A DNA stretch of 64,000 nucleotides from an uncultured SAR116 cluster alpha proteobacterium (GTDB lineage: Bacteria > Pseudomonadota > Alphaproteobacteria > Puniceispirillales > Puniceispirillaceae), in NCBI GenBank assembly GCA_902520885.1, contig CABYPW010000008.1, forward strand, positions 1 to 64,000. Reading direction: 5' to 3'. Every line of letters begins with the position of its first letter. Positions within the stretch are counted from its first letter, which is position 1. This document shows positions 50,207-59,655 of this stretch, piece after piece. Below the pieces are notes generated by a model. It saw only the letters and a program-made list of their open reading frames with translations. It was not told the DNA's origin and made no database searches. Position numbers and translations under genes: made by a program.

Positions 50207-50629
50207 TCAAAAACTATAATCCAGCGCCAGCTTTGCATCTTCGCTCATTCTCTCTGGTGTCCATGGTGGGTCCCACACAAGCGTTACTCGCACAACACCC
50301 ACATTATCTAATGTAGCTACTTTTCTAGCGACCTGTCCTGGCATTTCACCGGCCACAGGACAGCCAGGCGCAGTAAGAGACATAGTTATATCAACATCTC
50401 CTCCCTCATAACACTTAATTCCATATATAAGTCCTAAATCATAGATATTCACTGGTATTTCTGGGTCTTTAACCTCCATTAATTTACCAATAATTTCTAT
50501 CTCATCAATTTTTTTATCTTGCGTCTTTAAACTCGAGCCCGCGGTAGCAATATACCCACTAGAGGTATCTGGCATAAAATCCTTCAAAGAAAGATCATCT
50601 TTTTGCAAAGACTTTTTATAGTTGGGCAT
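50207..50629 (-). CDS. sufT: SUF system accessory protein SufT (DUF59/MIP18 family)
   Basis: MIP18/DUF59-family maturation factor for Fe-S proteins. 140 residues; motifs DPEIPVNIYDLGLIYGI, MSLTAPGCPVAGEMPGQV (with the conserved reactive cysteine) and VTLVWDPPWTPERMSEDAK. I start at the ATG at 50629 with GGAG upstream; that ribosome site lies at the end of sufS. The N-terminal 30 residues are polar and poorly conserved. Confidence 0.92.
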   Translation of the reverse strand: MPNYKKSLQKDDLSLKDFMPDTSSGYIATAGSSLKTQDKKIDEIEIIGKLMEVKDPEIPVNIYDLGLIYGIKCYEGGDVDITMSLTAPGCPVAGEMPGQVARKVATLDNVGVVRVTLVWDPPWTPERMSEDAKLALDYSF

Positions 50630-50630
50630 T

Positions 50631-51860
50631 TCAAGCTCCAAAAATACGATTTACTTTTTCAAGCGAGATAGCAAGTGCGTCAAAATCCTCAGGCTCAGTA
50701 TAAATTGCAACAGAAGCTCTTGCGGTTGAATTTAGATTTAAAAACTTCATCAATGGCTGTGCACAATGGTGCCCGGCACGAATAGCGACACCATCTTGAT
50801 CAATTAAAGTAGAAATATCATGGGGGTGCGCAGATTTCAGGGTGAATGATATTACTCCAGACTTATTTGGTGAAGTCCCAACAAATGATAGTCCTTTAAC
50901 ACTTGCTAATCTTTGATGACCATAAGACAACACAGATTTTTCATGATTTTCAATATTCTTCATTCCAATTTTTGTCACAAAATCCACCGCAGCACCAAGT
51001 GCAATACATTCTGCTATAGGAGGAGTTCCTGCTTCAAATCGTGATGGAGGGATTGCAAAAGTCGAACTTTCAATCTCTACATTATCAATCATATCACCGC
51101 CACCAAGGAAAGGGGGCATATCTGCCAATATTTCAGCCCTACCCCAACAAACGCCAATACCACTTGGTCCATAGAGCTTGTGACCAGAGAAAACATAAAA
51201 ATCGCAATTTAGATCTTGTATATCAACAGGCATATGAGTAGCTCCCTGACACCCATCCACCACACAAATTGCTCTGTTTTCATGCGCAATTTCACTAATT
51301 TCCTTTATTGGGAAAACGGTGCCAAGTACGTTTGAAACATGTGGCACGGATATTATTCTTGTGTTTTTAGTTATCCGCTGCTTTAGAGCACTTAAATGGA
51401 AGCTCCCGTTTTTATCAACTGGAACGGCAATCAATTTTGCACCAATCTTTTCACATAACAACTGCCAAGGAATAATGTTAGCGTGATGTTCAGCGACAGT
51501 TATGATAATTTCATCATTAGGTTTTAACTTACTAAAACCATAACTATTGGCGATGAGATTAATTGACATTGTAGCGCCACTTGTGAATATTATCTCCTCT
51601 TTGGAGTAAGCATTAATAAAGCGAGCTATTTTTAACCGAACTTCTTCATACGAGTTTGTTGCCTCTTCAGATAATGTATGTAGACCTCTATGAATATTAG
51701 AATAACTTTGAGAGTATGTTTTTACCAATTGGTCGATAACATTCTGTGGTTTTTGTGATGAAGCCGCTGAATCAAGATATATGATTGGCTTTTCATTTAC
51801 TTTACGTGATAAAAAAGGAAATTCAGACCTTATTCCTTTATAATCAAATTTAGTTTTCAT
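50631..51860 (-). CDS. sufS: Cysteine desulfurase SufS
   Basis: PLP enzyme that takes sulfur from cysteine to build Fe-S clusters. 409 residues from the ATG at 51860, which has GGA 7 bases upstream; an ATG at 51872 overlapping the sufD stop is possible. Seen: YLDSAASSQKP, TVAEHHANIIPWQ, the Schiff-base lysine in FSGHKLYGPSGIGV, and the catalytic cysteine in IRAGHHCAQP, which marks group II (SufS). No sufE or sufU is visible nearby, so the sulfur-relay partner must be elsewhere. Confidence 0.95.
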   Translation of the reverse strand: MKTKFDYKGIRSEFPFLSRKVNEKPIIYLDSAASSQKPQNVIDQLVKTYSQSYSNIHRGLHTLSEEATNSYEEVRLKIARFINAYSKEEIIFTSGATMSINLIANSYGFSKLKPNDEIIITVAEHHANIIPWQLLCEKIGAKLIAVPVDKNGSFHLSALKQRITKNTRIISVPHVSNVLGTVFPIKEISEIAHENRAICVVDGCQGATHMPVDIQDLNCDFYVFSGHKLYGPSGIGVCWGRAEILADMPPFLGGGDMIDNVEIESSTFAIPPSRFEAGTPPIAECIALGAAVDFVTKIGMKNIENHEKSVLSYGHQRLASVKGLSFVGTSPNKSGVISFTLKSAHPHDISTLIDQDGVAIRAGHHCAQPLMKFLNLNSTARASVAIYTEPEDFDALAISLEKVNRIFGA

Positions 51861-51871
51861 AGCTAATTCCA

Positions 51872-53113
51872 TCAAGCAGTCGGCGCAGTCAATTGATTAG
51901 ATGTAGAAACCCAGTTGTGTAAATGTAATTCAGCCTGTTTTTCAAGCTGAGGAACTCTAATTTGAGAGAGGGTATCTGCCAAAAATGCGTTTATCAACAT
52001 AGATCTCGCTTTCATAACCGGTATACCTCTGCTAACAAGATAAAATAACTGATGCTCATCAATCTCTCCGATTGTTGCACCATGGCTACAAACTACGTCA
52101 TCGGCAAAAATCTCCAATTCTGGCTTTGTATCTGCTTCAGTTTCCCGTGATAATAAAAGAGCACGGGTCATTTGTTGACCATCCGTATTTTGTGCATTTG
52201 GAGCTACCCTAATTTTGCCCTGAAAAACACCCCTAGCTCTATCGTCTAATACGCCTCTTATAATTTGTTCTGATTTGCAGTTAGCCACGTTATGATATAA
52301 CCTAGTAGTAACATCCATATGCTGATCCTTGCAGCCAAGATAAATTGAAGACAAATGGCAGGACGCCTTTTCCCCGTCCAAATTTAAATGTGTCTCTGAG
52401 CGGGAAATATTTCCACCACTTGATAATGAAAAATAGTGGTAATCAGAGCTTGATTTTTGATTTACGAGATTTAAACCGATGTGAGAACAGCTTAATTCAT
52501 CAATTTGACATCTTAGGTGGTCACAAGTTGCACCATTTGCAAGCTCTATAACGGTTATTGGTGCTGATAAGCAATTATTACTAGAGTGCGTTTCTGAAAT
52601 ATTCACTTTCGCTTCTTCTGCAACCCGTATCATAATCACCGGATGCGCAGACTGTTGGAATAAACCACCGGTAAAAGATAGCTCTATGAGAGGGATTTTA
52701 TCTGCCGGAGCAACGCTAACATCTATCAGAACGGCAGTTTTCATTACACCAAGTGTGAGATTAAATATTGGATGATGGTTTAGTTGAGATTGATTTAGAC
52801 TTTGTAAGGCCTCATCATCATCGAACAAATTAGTAACAACCACATAAGAGCTTCCATCGTCTGATAGTTTAGCATCAAATATTCCATTTCTGAAAACAAT
52901 TCGATGAACTTCTTCACCAATAATACCATTATTTACGGGAGTATCATCTTTCGGTTTTGAAGCAAGTAAAGAAGGTTTTTCAAACAAGCCAGAAAGAGAA
53001 GTAAATTTCCATTCTTCGTTTTTTGATGAAGGCCAACCTTTTTCAATAAAACTATCAAGATACGCTCTCTGCCAGCTATTTTTCACTTCATATTTCGAAA
53101 ACTCAGGCAGCAT
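51872..53113 (-). CDS. sufD: Fe-S cluster assembly protein SufD
   Basis: Scaffold subunit of SufBC2D. About 413 residues from the ATG at 53113 (MLPEFSKYEV), overlapping the end of sufC by 11 bases. The beta-helix core and the C-terminal part DDVVCSHGATIGEIDEHQLFYLVSRGIP, with the conserved Cys-His pair, are typical. The N-terminal region is longer than the core and poorly conserved, as in other SufD proteins. Confidence 0.94.
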   Translation of the reverse strand: MLPEFSKYEVKNSWQRAYLDSFIEKGWPSSKNEEWKFTSLSGLFEKPSLLASKPKDDTPVNNGIIGEEVHRIVFRNGIFDAKLSDDGSSYVVVTNLFDDDEALQSLNQSQLNHHPIFNLTLGVMKTAVLIDVSVAPADKIPLIELSFTGGLFQQSAHPVIMIRVAEEAKVNISETHSSNNCLSAPITVIELANGATCDHLRCQIDELSCSHIGLNLVNQKSSSDYHYFSLSSGGNISRSETHLNLDGEKASCHLSSIYLGCKDQHMDVTTRLYHNVANCKSEQIIRGVLDDRARGVFQGKIRVAPNAQNTDGQQMTRALLLSRETEADTKPELEIFADDVVCSHGATIGEIDEHQLFYLVSRGIPVMKARSMLINAFLADTLSQIRVPQLEKQAELHLHNWVSTSNQLTAPTA

Positions 53114-53855
53114 CGTCAATCCCAGAATAACCGTTTTCTTCTACCTGTAAAGCAAGTGTTTTATCACCCGACTTCGCAATTACCCCATTTGATAAGATAT
53201 GGACTTTATCAGGAATAATGTGTGATAAAAGCCTTTGGTAATGCGTGATTACAAGCATTGAACGATATGGATTGCGAAGCAAATTTACGCCCTCTGAAAC
53301 TATTTTTAATGCATCTACGTCCAAGCCTGAGTCCGTCTCATCAAGAATAGCCATAATTGGTTTTAGCAATGCCATCTGAAGGATCTCATATCTCTTTTTT
53401 TCGCCTCCTGAAAAACCCACATTTACGGCACGCTTTAACATTTCGTCTGATATTCCTAATTTTTTAGCCTCGGCCCTTACCATCTTAACAAAAGCAAGTT
53501 GATCAACTTCCTCCTGGTTTTCTTCACGAAGACGCGCATTTATTGCAGCCCTCAAAAATGACATTCCTGATACCCCTGGCAATTCAACTGGATATTGAAA
53601 GGCAAGGAAAAGGCCTAAGCGTGCGCGTACATCAGCTTCCATATCAATAATAGAATTGCCGTTTAGTAAAATATCACCGCCGGTTATCTCATAGCCTGCT
53701 CTTCCCGACAAAACATAAGAAAGAGTACTTTTACCTGACCCATTTGGGCCCATAATAGCATGAACCTCACCAGGGTTTACAATTAGATCAATGCCATGCA
53801 GTATTTCATTGCCATCAACAGAAGCTTTTAGCCCCCTTATTTCCAAAATTGACAT
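53103..53855 (-). CDS. sufC: Fe-S cluster assembly ATPase SufC
   Basis: ABC-type ATPase of the SufBC2D complex, not a transporter. 250 residues with Walker A GPNGSGKST, FLAFQYPVELPGVS (Q-loop), signature FSGGEKKRYEILQM, Walker B AILDETDSGLD and the H-loop in VITHYQRLL. It starts one base after the sufB stop. Confidence 0.97.
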   Translation of the reverse strand: MSILEIRGLKASVDGNEILHGIDLIVNPGEVHAIMGPNGSGKSTLSYVLSGRAGYEITGGDILLNGNSIIDMEADVRARLGLFLAFQYPVELPGVSGMSFLRAAINARLREENQEEVDQLAFVKMVRAEAKKLGISDEMLKRAVNVGFSGGEKKRYEILQMALLKPIMAILDETDSGLDVDALKIVSEGVNLLRNPYRSMLVITHYQRLLSHIIPDKVHILSNGVIAKSGDKTLALQVEENGYSGIDDAA

Positions 53856-53856
53856 T

Positions 53857-55308
53857 TTAACCTACCGACCCTTCTAGAGATATTCCAATTAGTTTTTGTG
53901 CTTCTACCGCAAATTCCATAGGAAGTTCTTTCATTACTTCCTTACAAAAACCGTTGACTATAAGAGAAACAGCATCTTCTTCAGAAATACCTCTTTGTAA
54001 ACAGTAGAAAAGTTGTTCCTCAGAAATACGAGAAGTGGTTGCCTCATGCTCAATTTTTCCACTTGGGTTGCGAGAGACGATATATGGCACGGTATGAGCG
54101 CCGCATAACTGGCCCACTAACAATGAGTCACATTGGGTAAAATTTCGGGCTGATTCTGCTCCTCTGTTAATCTCAACTAGACCTCGATAAGTATTCTGGG
54201 ATTTTCCTGCAGAAATTCCCTTGGAAATAATAGTGGATTTACTTCCTTCGCCCAAATGTATCATCTTTGTTCCAGTGTCAGCTTGCTGCGCTCCGTTTGT
54301 AACTGCGACAGAATAAAACTCTCCAACAGAGTTCTTGCCCCTAAGAACACATGAGGGATACTTCCATGTTATAGCTGAACCAGTTTCAACTTGGGTCCAA
54401 CTTATCTTTGACCTGTCACCCCTACATGAACCTCGCTTTGTAACAAAATTATAAATTCCGCCTTTACCATTTTCGTCCCCAGGATACCAATTTTGTACAG
54501 TCGAATACTTAATTTCTGCATCCGTTAGAGCTACTAGCTCAACAACTGCTGCATGAAGCTGATTTTCATCCCTTTGAGGTGCCGTGCATCCCTCAAGATA
54601 ACTGACATAACCACCATCCTCAACAATGATAAGAGTACGTTCAAACTGACCCGTATTTTGCTCATTTATTCTAAAATAAGTAGACAATTCCAGCGGACAT
54701 CTCACATTTTTTGGGACGTACACGAATGAGCCATCAGTAAAAACTGCACAATTCAATGCAGAGAAATAATTATCTGCCACGGGTATAACTGAACCAAGAT
54801 ATTTTTTAACCAATTCAGGATATTTTTGAATAGCTTCAGATATGGGACAAAATATAACACCCGCCTTACTCAACTCTTCCCTGAAAGTTGTAGCCACTGA
54901 AACAGAGTCAAAAACGGCATCAACCGCGACGCCTGCTAGCATTTTTTGCTCATTCAACGGAATGCCAAGCTTTTCGTAGGTTGCTATTAATTCAGGATCC
55001 ACGTCAGCTATTGAATTTAATTTTTCAGCAGATTTTGGAGCTGAGTAATAATGAATATCATTATAGTCAATGGGCTCTATTGAAAGTTTTGACCAGTTTG
55101 GCTCGGGCATCTTTAACCAGTGCCTGTAGGCTTTAAGCCTCCACTTTAACATCCATTCTGGCTCGCTTTTTTTCTCAGAAATAAATCTAATTATATCTTC
55201 GTTAAGGCCCTTAGGAGCTTTTTCCGAAGCAATATCAGTAACAAACCCGTATTTATATTTACCTGTAGCTTCTTCAACGGCACTAATTGTTTCAACGGTT
55301 GCAACCAT
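53857..55308 (-). CDS. sufB: Fe-S cluster assembly protein SufB
   Basis: Main scaffold of the SUF system where clusters form. 483 residues; the C-terminal core [23 protein letters not shown] contains the conserved cysteine, then [33 protein letters not shown]. First gene of the run sufB-C-D-S-T-A-ABC-hydrolase. No iscR or Rrf2 regulator gene precedes it, unlike many alphaproteobacteria. The 318-base leader contains a heat-shock-like promoter. Confidence 0.97.
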   Translation of the reverse strand: MVATVETISAVEEATGKYKYGFVTDIASEKAPKGLNEDIIRFISEKKSEPEWMLKWRLKAYRHWLKMPEPNWSKLSIEPIDYNDIHYYSAPKSAEKLNSIADVDPELIATYEKLGIPLNEQKMLAGVAVDAVFDSVSVATTFREELSKAGVIFCPISEAIQKYPELVKKYLGSVIPVADNYFSALNCAVFTDGSFVYVPKNVRCPLELSTYFRINEQNTGQFERTLIIVEDGGYVSYLEGCTAPQRDENQLHAAVVELVALTDAEIKYSTVQNWYPGDENGKGGIYNFVTKRGSCRGDRSKISWTQVETGSAITWKYPSCVLRGKNSVGEFYSVAVTNGAQQADTGTKMIHLGEGSKSTIISKGISAGKSQNTYRGLVEINRGAESARNFTQCDSLLVGQLCGAHTVPYIVSRNPSGKIEHEATTSRISEEQLFYCLQRGISEEDAVSLIVNGFCKEVMKELPMEFAVEAQKLIGISLEGSVG

Positions 55309-55626
55309 CTAATGTATTTCCACTTCAGCTTTGTTAGCTTTATGCATATGCGAGTTATTCAGAAATTAAGTCATATTTTTATCTATAAGATGGTTTTTTT
55401 TAATGAAATTTCAAGTGATATAATTACTAAAAATTTAAATATTATTTTCTAAAAATCAGCGTATTAATTGGATTAACTATTGTATTTTTAGCACTAAGTG
55501 CAATATTAGAAAACCCATAATGTCATACATAAAAATCCCAGTAATTTTTTCTGAAATAAAAATTGCTATATAAGAATACTTTACGAATAAAATTAACGCG
55601 AGGGTATAATATGAGCTAATAGCTAA
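55309..55626. other. sufB upstream region
   Basis: No coding frame is seen. Besides the promoter listed next it contains a perfect 11-base palindrome GCACTAAGTGC at 55491-55501, about 185 bases before sufB, and AGCTAATAGCT at 55614-55624 next to the hspQ stop. I cannot match these to Irr, RirA or IscR sites. Confidence 0.4.
55388..55415 (-). promoter_or_regulatory. Putative heat-shock (RpoH) promoter of sufB
   Basis: On the minus strand CTTGAAA is followed after 13 bases by AACCATCT. The -35 element is a perfect match to the RpoH consensus CTTGAAA and the -10 matches six of eight positions of CCCCATNT, at the right spacing. The inferred leader is about 73 bases. Confidence 0.45.
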
Positions 55627-55974
55627 CTAGTTAAAAGCTTCGCGCCTCAAAGTATATTTCCCGTCAGATATACCGTCAAAAATATCATCAATATCGGGAT
55701 GGCTTACTGGTCCATTTTCCTTATCAGTTAAAAGATTTTGTTGGCTAACATAGGCTGCGTAAAAGCTATCGGAATTTTCGGCTAGTAAATGATAAAACGG
55801 TTGTTCTTTTTTGGGTCTCACTTCCTCAGGTATAGCGTCATACCATTCATCAGTATTATCAAATTCGGGATCCACATCTACAATTACACCCCTAAAAGGA
55901 TAAAGTCTGTGTTTGACTATATCTCCTATGCTAAAAATAGGCTTTGGATTTATTGGGAGTTTATTATCTGTCAT
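55627..55974 (-). CDS. hspQ: Heat shock protein HspQ
   Basis: Hemimethylated-DNA-binding/YccV family protein; in enterobacteria HspQ is a Lon specificity enhancer and affects DnaA stability. 115 residues with FSIGDIVKHRLYPFRGVIVDVDPEF, PFYHLLAEN and YVSQQNLL, all typical. It follows rpmF by 50 bases on the same strand. A link with lon at the start of the window is plausible from work in other bacteria. Confidence 0.9.
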   Translation of the reverse strand: MTDNKLPINPKPIFSIGDIVKHRLYPFRGVIVDVDPEFDNTDEWYDAIPEEVRPKKEQPFYHLLAENSDSFYAAYVSQQNLLTDKENGPVSHPDIDDIFDGISDGKYTLRREAFN

Positions 55975-56024
55975 AAAATATTACCAAATGCACCAACTAT
56001 ATTTCTAAATACTATTGCTTAGGT

Positions 56025-56204
56025 TTAGTCCTTCGTTTCTAAAATTTGTCGGCCACGATACATGCCAGTTTTCAAATCTATATGATGAGGACGATGCAAC
56101 TCTCCTGTCACTTTATCTTCGATATATGCGTCATTCTTTATAGCATCATGAGCGCGCCGCATATCTCTTTTCGATTTCGTAATTTTACTTTTTGGAACTG
56201 CCAT
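56025..56204 (-). CDS. rpmF: 50S ribosomal protein L32
   Basis: Small ribosomal protein of 59 residues, [20 protein letters not shown], with [19 protein letters not shown] at the C-terminus. It is of the zinc-free (C-minus) type: the four cysteines found in some L32 proteins are absent. AGGGAGA precedes the ATG at 56204 by 5 bases; the longer frame to 56276 is only leader. tRNA-Ala lies 82 bases upstream on the same strand. Confidence 0.95.
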   Translation of the reverse strand: MAVPKSKITKSKRDMRRAHDAIKNDAYIEDKVTGELHRPHHIDLKTGMYRGRQILETKD

Positions 56205-56286
56205 TTGATTCTCCCTAGGAGTGCACAATAAACTAATATCAAAAACGGTTTTTAACTTGAACATTTTTAAAGCCAATTAATAAAAA

Positions 56287-56362
56287 TGGTGGAGCCAGAC
56301 GGGATCGAACCGACGACCTCCTGCTTGCAAAGCAGGCGCTCTCCCAGCTGAGCTATGGCCCC
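56287..56362 (-). tRNA. tRNA-Ala (anticodon UGC)
   Basis: Cloverleaf with acceptor stem GGGGCCA/TGGCTCC, anticodon stem CCTGC/GCAGG with loop TTTGCAA (anticodon TGC), T-arm CGGTTCGATCCCG, and encoded ACCA end. It is not in an rRNA operon here, where this tRNA is often found. Confidence 0.96.
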
Positions 56363-56668
56363 TCATAAAAACATCGACCGCTATTATACAGAGGTGTAAA
56401 CAGTTGCGTTTATGATAGATCGAGTAATTTAGGTCAAGTCTAAATTGTTTTCTTCTAAATAAAATGTTTTAAATACTTACTTTTGACGAAAAATAGCATA
56501 AAAGTAGGTATTAACTCCCCATTAAGTAGCCAATTTTATAGTTAATTATCTGGTCCGAATGAAATTAATTACAAAAACAAGAATAATGCTCATTATTGAT
56601 TGCTAACTTCATACAATTACGTAAATTATATTAAAAGTACGCTTTTTAATTAAAAAATACTCGAAACC
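56363..56668. other. tRNA-Ala / lrp divergent intergenic region
   Basis: This 306-base stretch has no gene. It carries the tRNA-Ala promoter on the minus strand and presumably the lrp-type promoter on the plus strand; AT-rich tracts throughout would suit autoregulation by an Lrp protein, but I see no clear site. Confidence 0.4.
56383..56388 (-). promoter_or_regulatory. -10 element of tRNA-Ala
   Basis: TATAAT on the minus strand, about 20 bases before the tRNA 5' end, preceded by TG. No good -35 is seen at 16-18 bases. Confidence 0.5.
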
Positions 56669-57157
56669 ATGAAAATAAAAGAAAAATCAATGAGTAAGAT
56701 AGACAAAATAGATAAATTAATTCTTTCTGCATTACAAGAGGATGCGCGAATTACAAATTTAGACCTCGCAAAAAAAGTAGGACTATCTCCATCCGCATGT
56801 CTTCGAAGAGTAACCTCATTAGAAAACACAGGTACTATCAAATCCTACAATGCCGAATATAATTTATCAAAACTTGGACATGACGTTCTTGTCCTAGTTA
56901 GAATTACACTAAAAGGCCAGTCTGCTTTAATGATGTCAGAGTTTGAGGATGAGGCAAAAAAAATACCTCAAATACTTGCATGTTTTTTAATTGCAGGCCA
57001 GGAAGATTATTTACTTAGAATAGCTGCAAAAGATGTAAGTGATTTTGGAAACATTCACGCAACCCATCTATCTGCGCTTCCCCATGTTCTGCGGATGGAA
57101 AGTAATTTTGTATTACGCCCAGTTTTCAACAGAGGGTTGGACGCAAGTATATTTTAA
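56669..57157 (+). CDS. Lrp/AsnC family transcriptional regulator
   Basis: DNA-binding regulator of amino acid metabolism, 162 residues. The N-terminal winged helix reads DKIDKLILSALQEDARITNL then LAKKVGLSPSACLRRV, followed by the RAM effector domain. Typical Lrp/AsnC size. A second in-frame ATG at 56690 (MSKIDKIDK) is an equally likely start. A LysE-type amino acid exporter lies 5 kb away, which Lrp-type regulators often control, but the two are not adjacent. Confidence 0.9.
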   Translation: MKIKEKSMSKIDKIDKLILSALQEDARITNLDLAKKVGLSPSACLRRVTSLENTGTIKSYNAEYNLSKLGHDVLVLVRITLKGQSALMMSEFEDEAKKIPQILACFLIAGQEDYLLRIAAKDVSDFGNIHATHLSALPHVLRMESNFVLRPVFNRGLDASIF

Positions 57158-57198
57158 GAAAAAGCATGTTTTAAATAAATCAGACTTTACAATTGATT

Positions 57199-58575
57199 TC
57201 ACTCAACTCGAAGAGCTTTTGCGTATTTTTTTATTATTTCAATTTTTTTTTCGAATTTCGTCCAATCATCTCGCTCAGATATACAAGACCAGATATCTTC
57301 TACTTCACCAATTGACAAGCTAGAAGCTAAAGATTGACTAAAGTATTCAGGTCGAGATGCCTGACGAGCCTTTTGCACACTCAATATTTTCAGAAAAGGT
57401 ATTATTTCCTTGGATTCTGTTTGTAATGTTTTCGGTTCAAAACCGGCATAGTATTTGTGAAAAAGGTAATCTAAATTAATTTTGCTCTTAGAAGTTGCAT
57501 TAAAAAACAATGATATGAAAACATCTTCTTTTATATCCGCAGGTGGTAAGACACCAAACCGCCAACAAAGCTTTTTAAATAATGCTGACTGCATTTTGGG
57601 ATAAAATTCAGAGAGCTCTTTTTCTAATTCTTTCTCAGAAACAAACTCCACAAGGCAATCGGCAAATCTACATAAAGCCCATAATGCTGCCTCAGGTTGT
57701 TTACCATATGAATATCTTTCATCGTGGTCAAAATATGCAGCTGTAAAATTATAGTCCATTTTTACAAGAAAACGCCAAGGTCCATAATCGAAAGATTCAC
57801 CTGTCAAATTAAAGTTATCTGTGTTTAAGACACCATGAACAAAACCACTGGACATCCAACCCGCAACCATTTCTGCGACATTTTCAACCAGAGATTTTAA
57901 AAGATGCTTTAAAAGTTCTTTCGGTGCAATATCATAGTCAAGTTTTGGATAATAATACTTCACAACATATCTTGCGAGTTTTAATATCTCTTCATGCTGT
58001 TTCAAATATGCTAGTCTCTGAAAACTTCCAATCCTAATATGGCTATGTGATAATCTTACCAAAACAGCAGCCCTTGCAGGGGATGGCTCATCCTGACGTT
58101 GCAATTTTTCTTCTGTTTCAAATACACTCAGGATTTTGCAGGTATTTACACCCAAGGCAATGAGATATTCGCTTGCTAGCACTTCCCTGAATGCACCTTT
58201 AAGTGTAAGCCTCCCATCTCCACTTCTTGAAAAAGGAGTTTTTCCAGAACCCTTTGTTCCTAAGTCCATAAGGCGGTTAGTACTATTTTCAATTAATTGC
58301 GCATACAAAAACCCTCTCCCATCTCCTATGTAGGGATTGTAACTTCCAAATTGATGACCATGGTAACAGAGTGCTAATGGCGAGTTAAAACTATTCGGAA
58401 ATGGAACAAATAAACCAAAATAAGATTTCCATTCTGCATTGGTTAACTTATCTAAAGAAACTGTTTTAGCAGCATCCTGATTTCTGTACCTTTGAGTAAG
58501 ATTGACAAATGTTGCAGGTTGAACTTTAGCAAAATGTCTTTCGCCTAATAATTTATGGAATACGACTGGTTTCAT
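57199..58575 (-). CDS. selO: Protein adenylyltransferase SelO (YdiU family)
   Basis: Pseudokinase-fold enzyme that AMPylates proteins, linked to redox stress. 458 residues. Seen: FGSYNPYIGDGRGFLYAQLI, DLGTKGSGKTPFSRSGDGRL, the metal/active-site region HGVLNTDNFNLTGESFDYGPW, and ERYSYGKQPEAALWALCRFAD. The usual C-terminal selenocysteine/cysteine tail is not present; the end is charged (KKYAKALRVE). It is convergent with the Lrp gene. Confidence 0.9.
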   Translation of the reverse strand: MKPVVFHKLLGERHFAKVQPATFVNLTQRYRNQDAAKTVSLDKLTNAEWKSYFGLFVPFPNSFNSPLALCYHGHQFGSYNPYIGDGRGFLYAQLIENSTNRLMDLGTKGSGKTPFSRSGDGRLTLKGAFREVLASEYLIALGVNTCKILSVFETEEKLQRQDEPSPARAAVLVRLSHSHIRIGSFQRLAYLKQHEEILKLARYVVKYYYPKLDYDIAPKELLKHLLKSLVENVAEMVAGWMSSGFVHGVLNTDNFNLTGESFDYGPWRFLVKMDYNFTAAYFDHDERYSYGKQPEAALWALCRFADCLVEFVSEKELEKELSEFYPKMQSALFKKLCWRFGVLPPADIKEDVFISLFFNATSKSKINLDYLFHKYYAGFEPKTLQTESKEIIPFLKILSVQKARQASRPEYFSQSLASSLSIGEVEDIWSCISERDDWTKFEKKIEIIKKYAKALRVE

Positions 58576-58646
58576 ATGAAAAATAATTTATTTTTATACT
58601 TTTGAATATAGTATAAAATTGGAAAAGAGAAATAACTGCAAAAAAT

Positions 58647-59366
58647 TTATCGTCTGAGTTCTATAACATTATTATTTGAATATATTGAATCAAGCTTGCC
58701 ACCAAGAATATATTCGGTAATAAAATTACCAAAATGAATTATTTCTTCGTAAAAACGCGTCCCCTTAGTTGGGTCCATACCGGAAAACTTTTTTGTTTGA
58801 TGTCGTACAATAGACAGATCGGATAAACCTGGTGCAATTACAACATCCAGTTCGCTTAATGCCTCTTTCAGACTGCTATAGTCGCGTTGTTGATAGGGAA
58901 TACGATTAGGAACAACTATTATGTGTGGAGTTATAGCACGTGAAGAATCTTTTCGATCTTGTATTTCTTCAATAAAATCTCTTGTTGGACGAATATCACC
59001 CCAGTTGATAGATACGGGGACCAATAAACAATGGCACATCATCGCAATTTGACAAATACTGTCTGGCTTACCAGCACATGTATCAATTAATAACAAGTCT
59101 TTAGCTGTACCCAAATGGTTTCTCACAATCGTATCAACCGTTACGACATTCACTGCATCATACCTATCACCAATTGGCAGATGTCGTAGGTTTTCAAATC
59201 CACCGTCTGCCTGCAACATCTCAAAAGTGCTACCTTGAACATCCGTATCTATCAAAGATAGGGTACGTTTTTTCTGATTTTTTCGAAAGTAATCTGCCAG
59301 ATAACAGGTTAGCGTACTTTTTCCAACACCACCCTTCATATTAGCTACCATAATCGCAGAACCCAT
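58647..59366 (-). CDS. ParA/MinD-family ATPase, orphan
   Basis: Deviant Walker A ATPase of 239 residues: MVANMKGGVGKST (P-loop at 11-18), IDTDVQGS, LLLIDTCAG (Walker B-like) and VVPNRIPYQQRD. The usual DxDPQ is DTDVQ. Such ATPases position DNA, protein clusters or envelope machines. No ParB, parS, MinC or flagellar gene is nearby, so its partner is unknown. A near-perfect AGGAGG lies 6 bases before the ATG, stronger than almost any other gene here. Upstream on the same strand are two genes of unknown function. Confidence 0.85.
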   Translation of the reverse strand: MGSAIMVANMKGGVGKSTLTCYLADYFRKNQKKRTLSLIDTDVQGSTFEMLQADGGFENLRHLPIGDRYDAVNVVTVDTIVRNHLGTAKDLLLIDTCAGKPDSICQIAMMCHCLLVPVSINWGDIRPTRDFIEEIQDRKDSSRAITPHIIVVPNRIPYQQRDYSSLKEALSELDVVIAPGLSDLSIVRHQTKKFSGMDPTKGTRFYEEIIHFGNFITEYILGGKLDSIYSNNNVIELRR

Positions 59367-59655
59367 TATAAACCTCCTAAGATGGATTTTTTGTCAAAAT
59401 TGTTAGTGATTTTAAATGCACGTAAAGCGACCAAAACGAAAACCCATTCTAATTATTATAGAGGCCTTTTTTTTAAGTGGGCTGTGACCGACCACTATAA
59501 GAAATATTTCAAATTAACTAACCTTAGTCAAATTATTAATTTGATTTTCTTACTTTAAAAATCTTACGCTAAAAATAACATTTTTAAAATTTTTTTACTA
59601 TGGATCCGACTTTGACTATCTACTAACTAATTTTACTGACCCCCTCAGCATTGAC

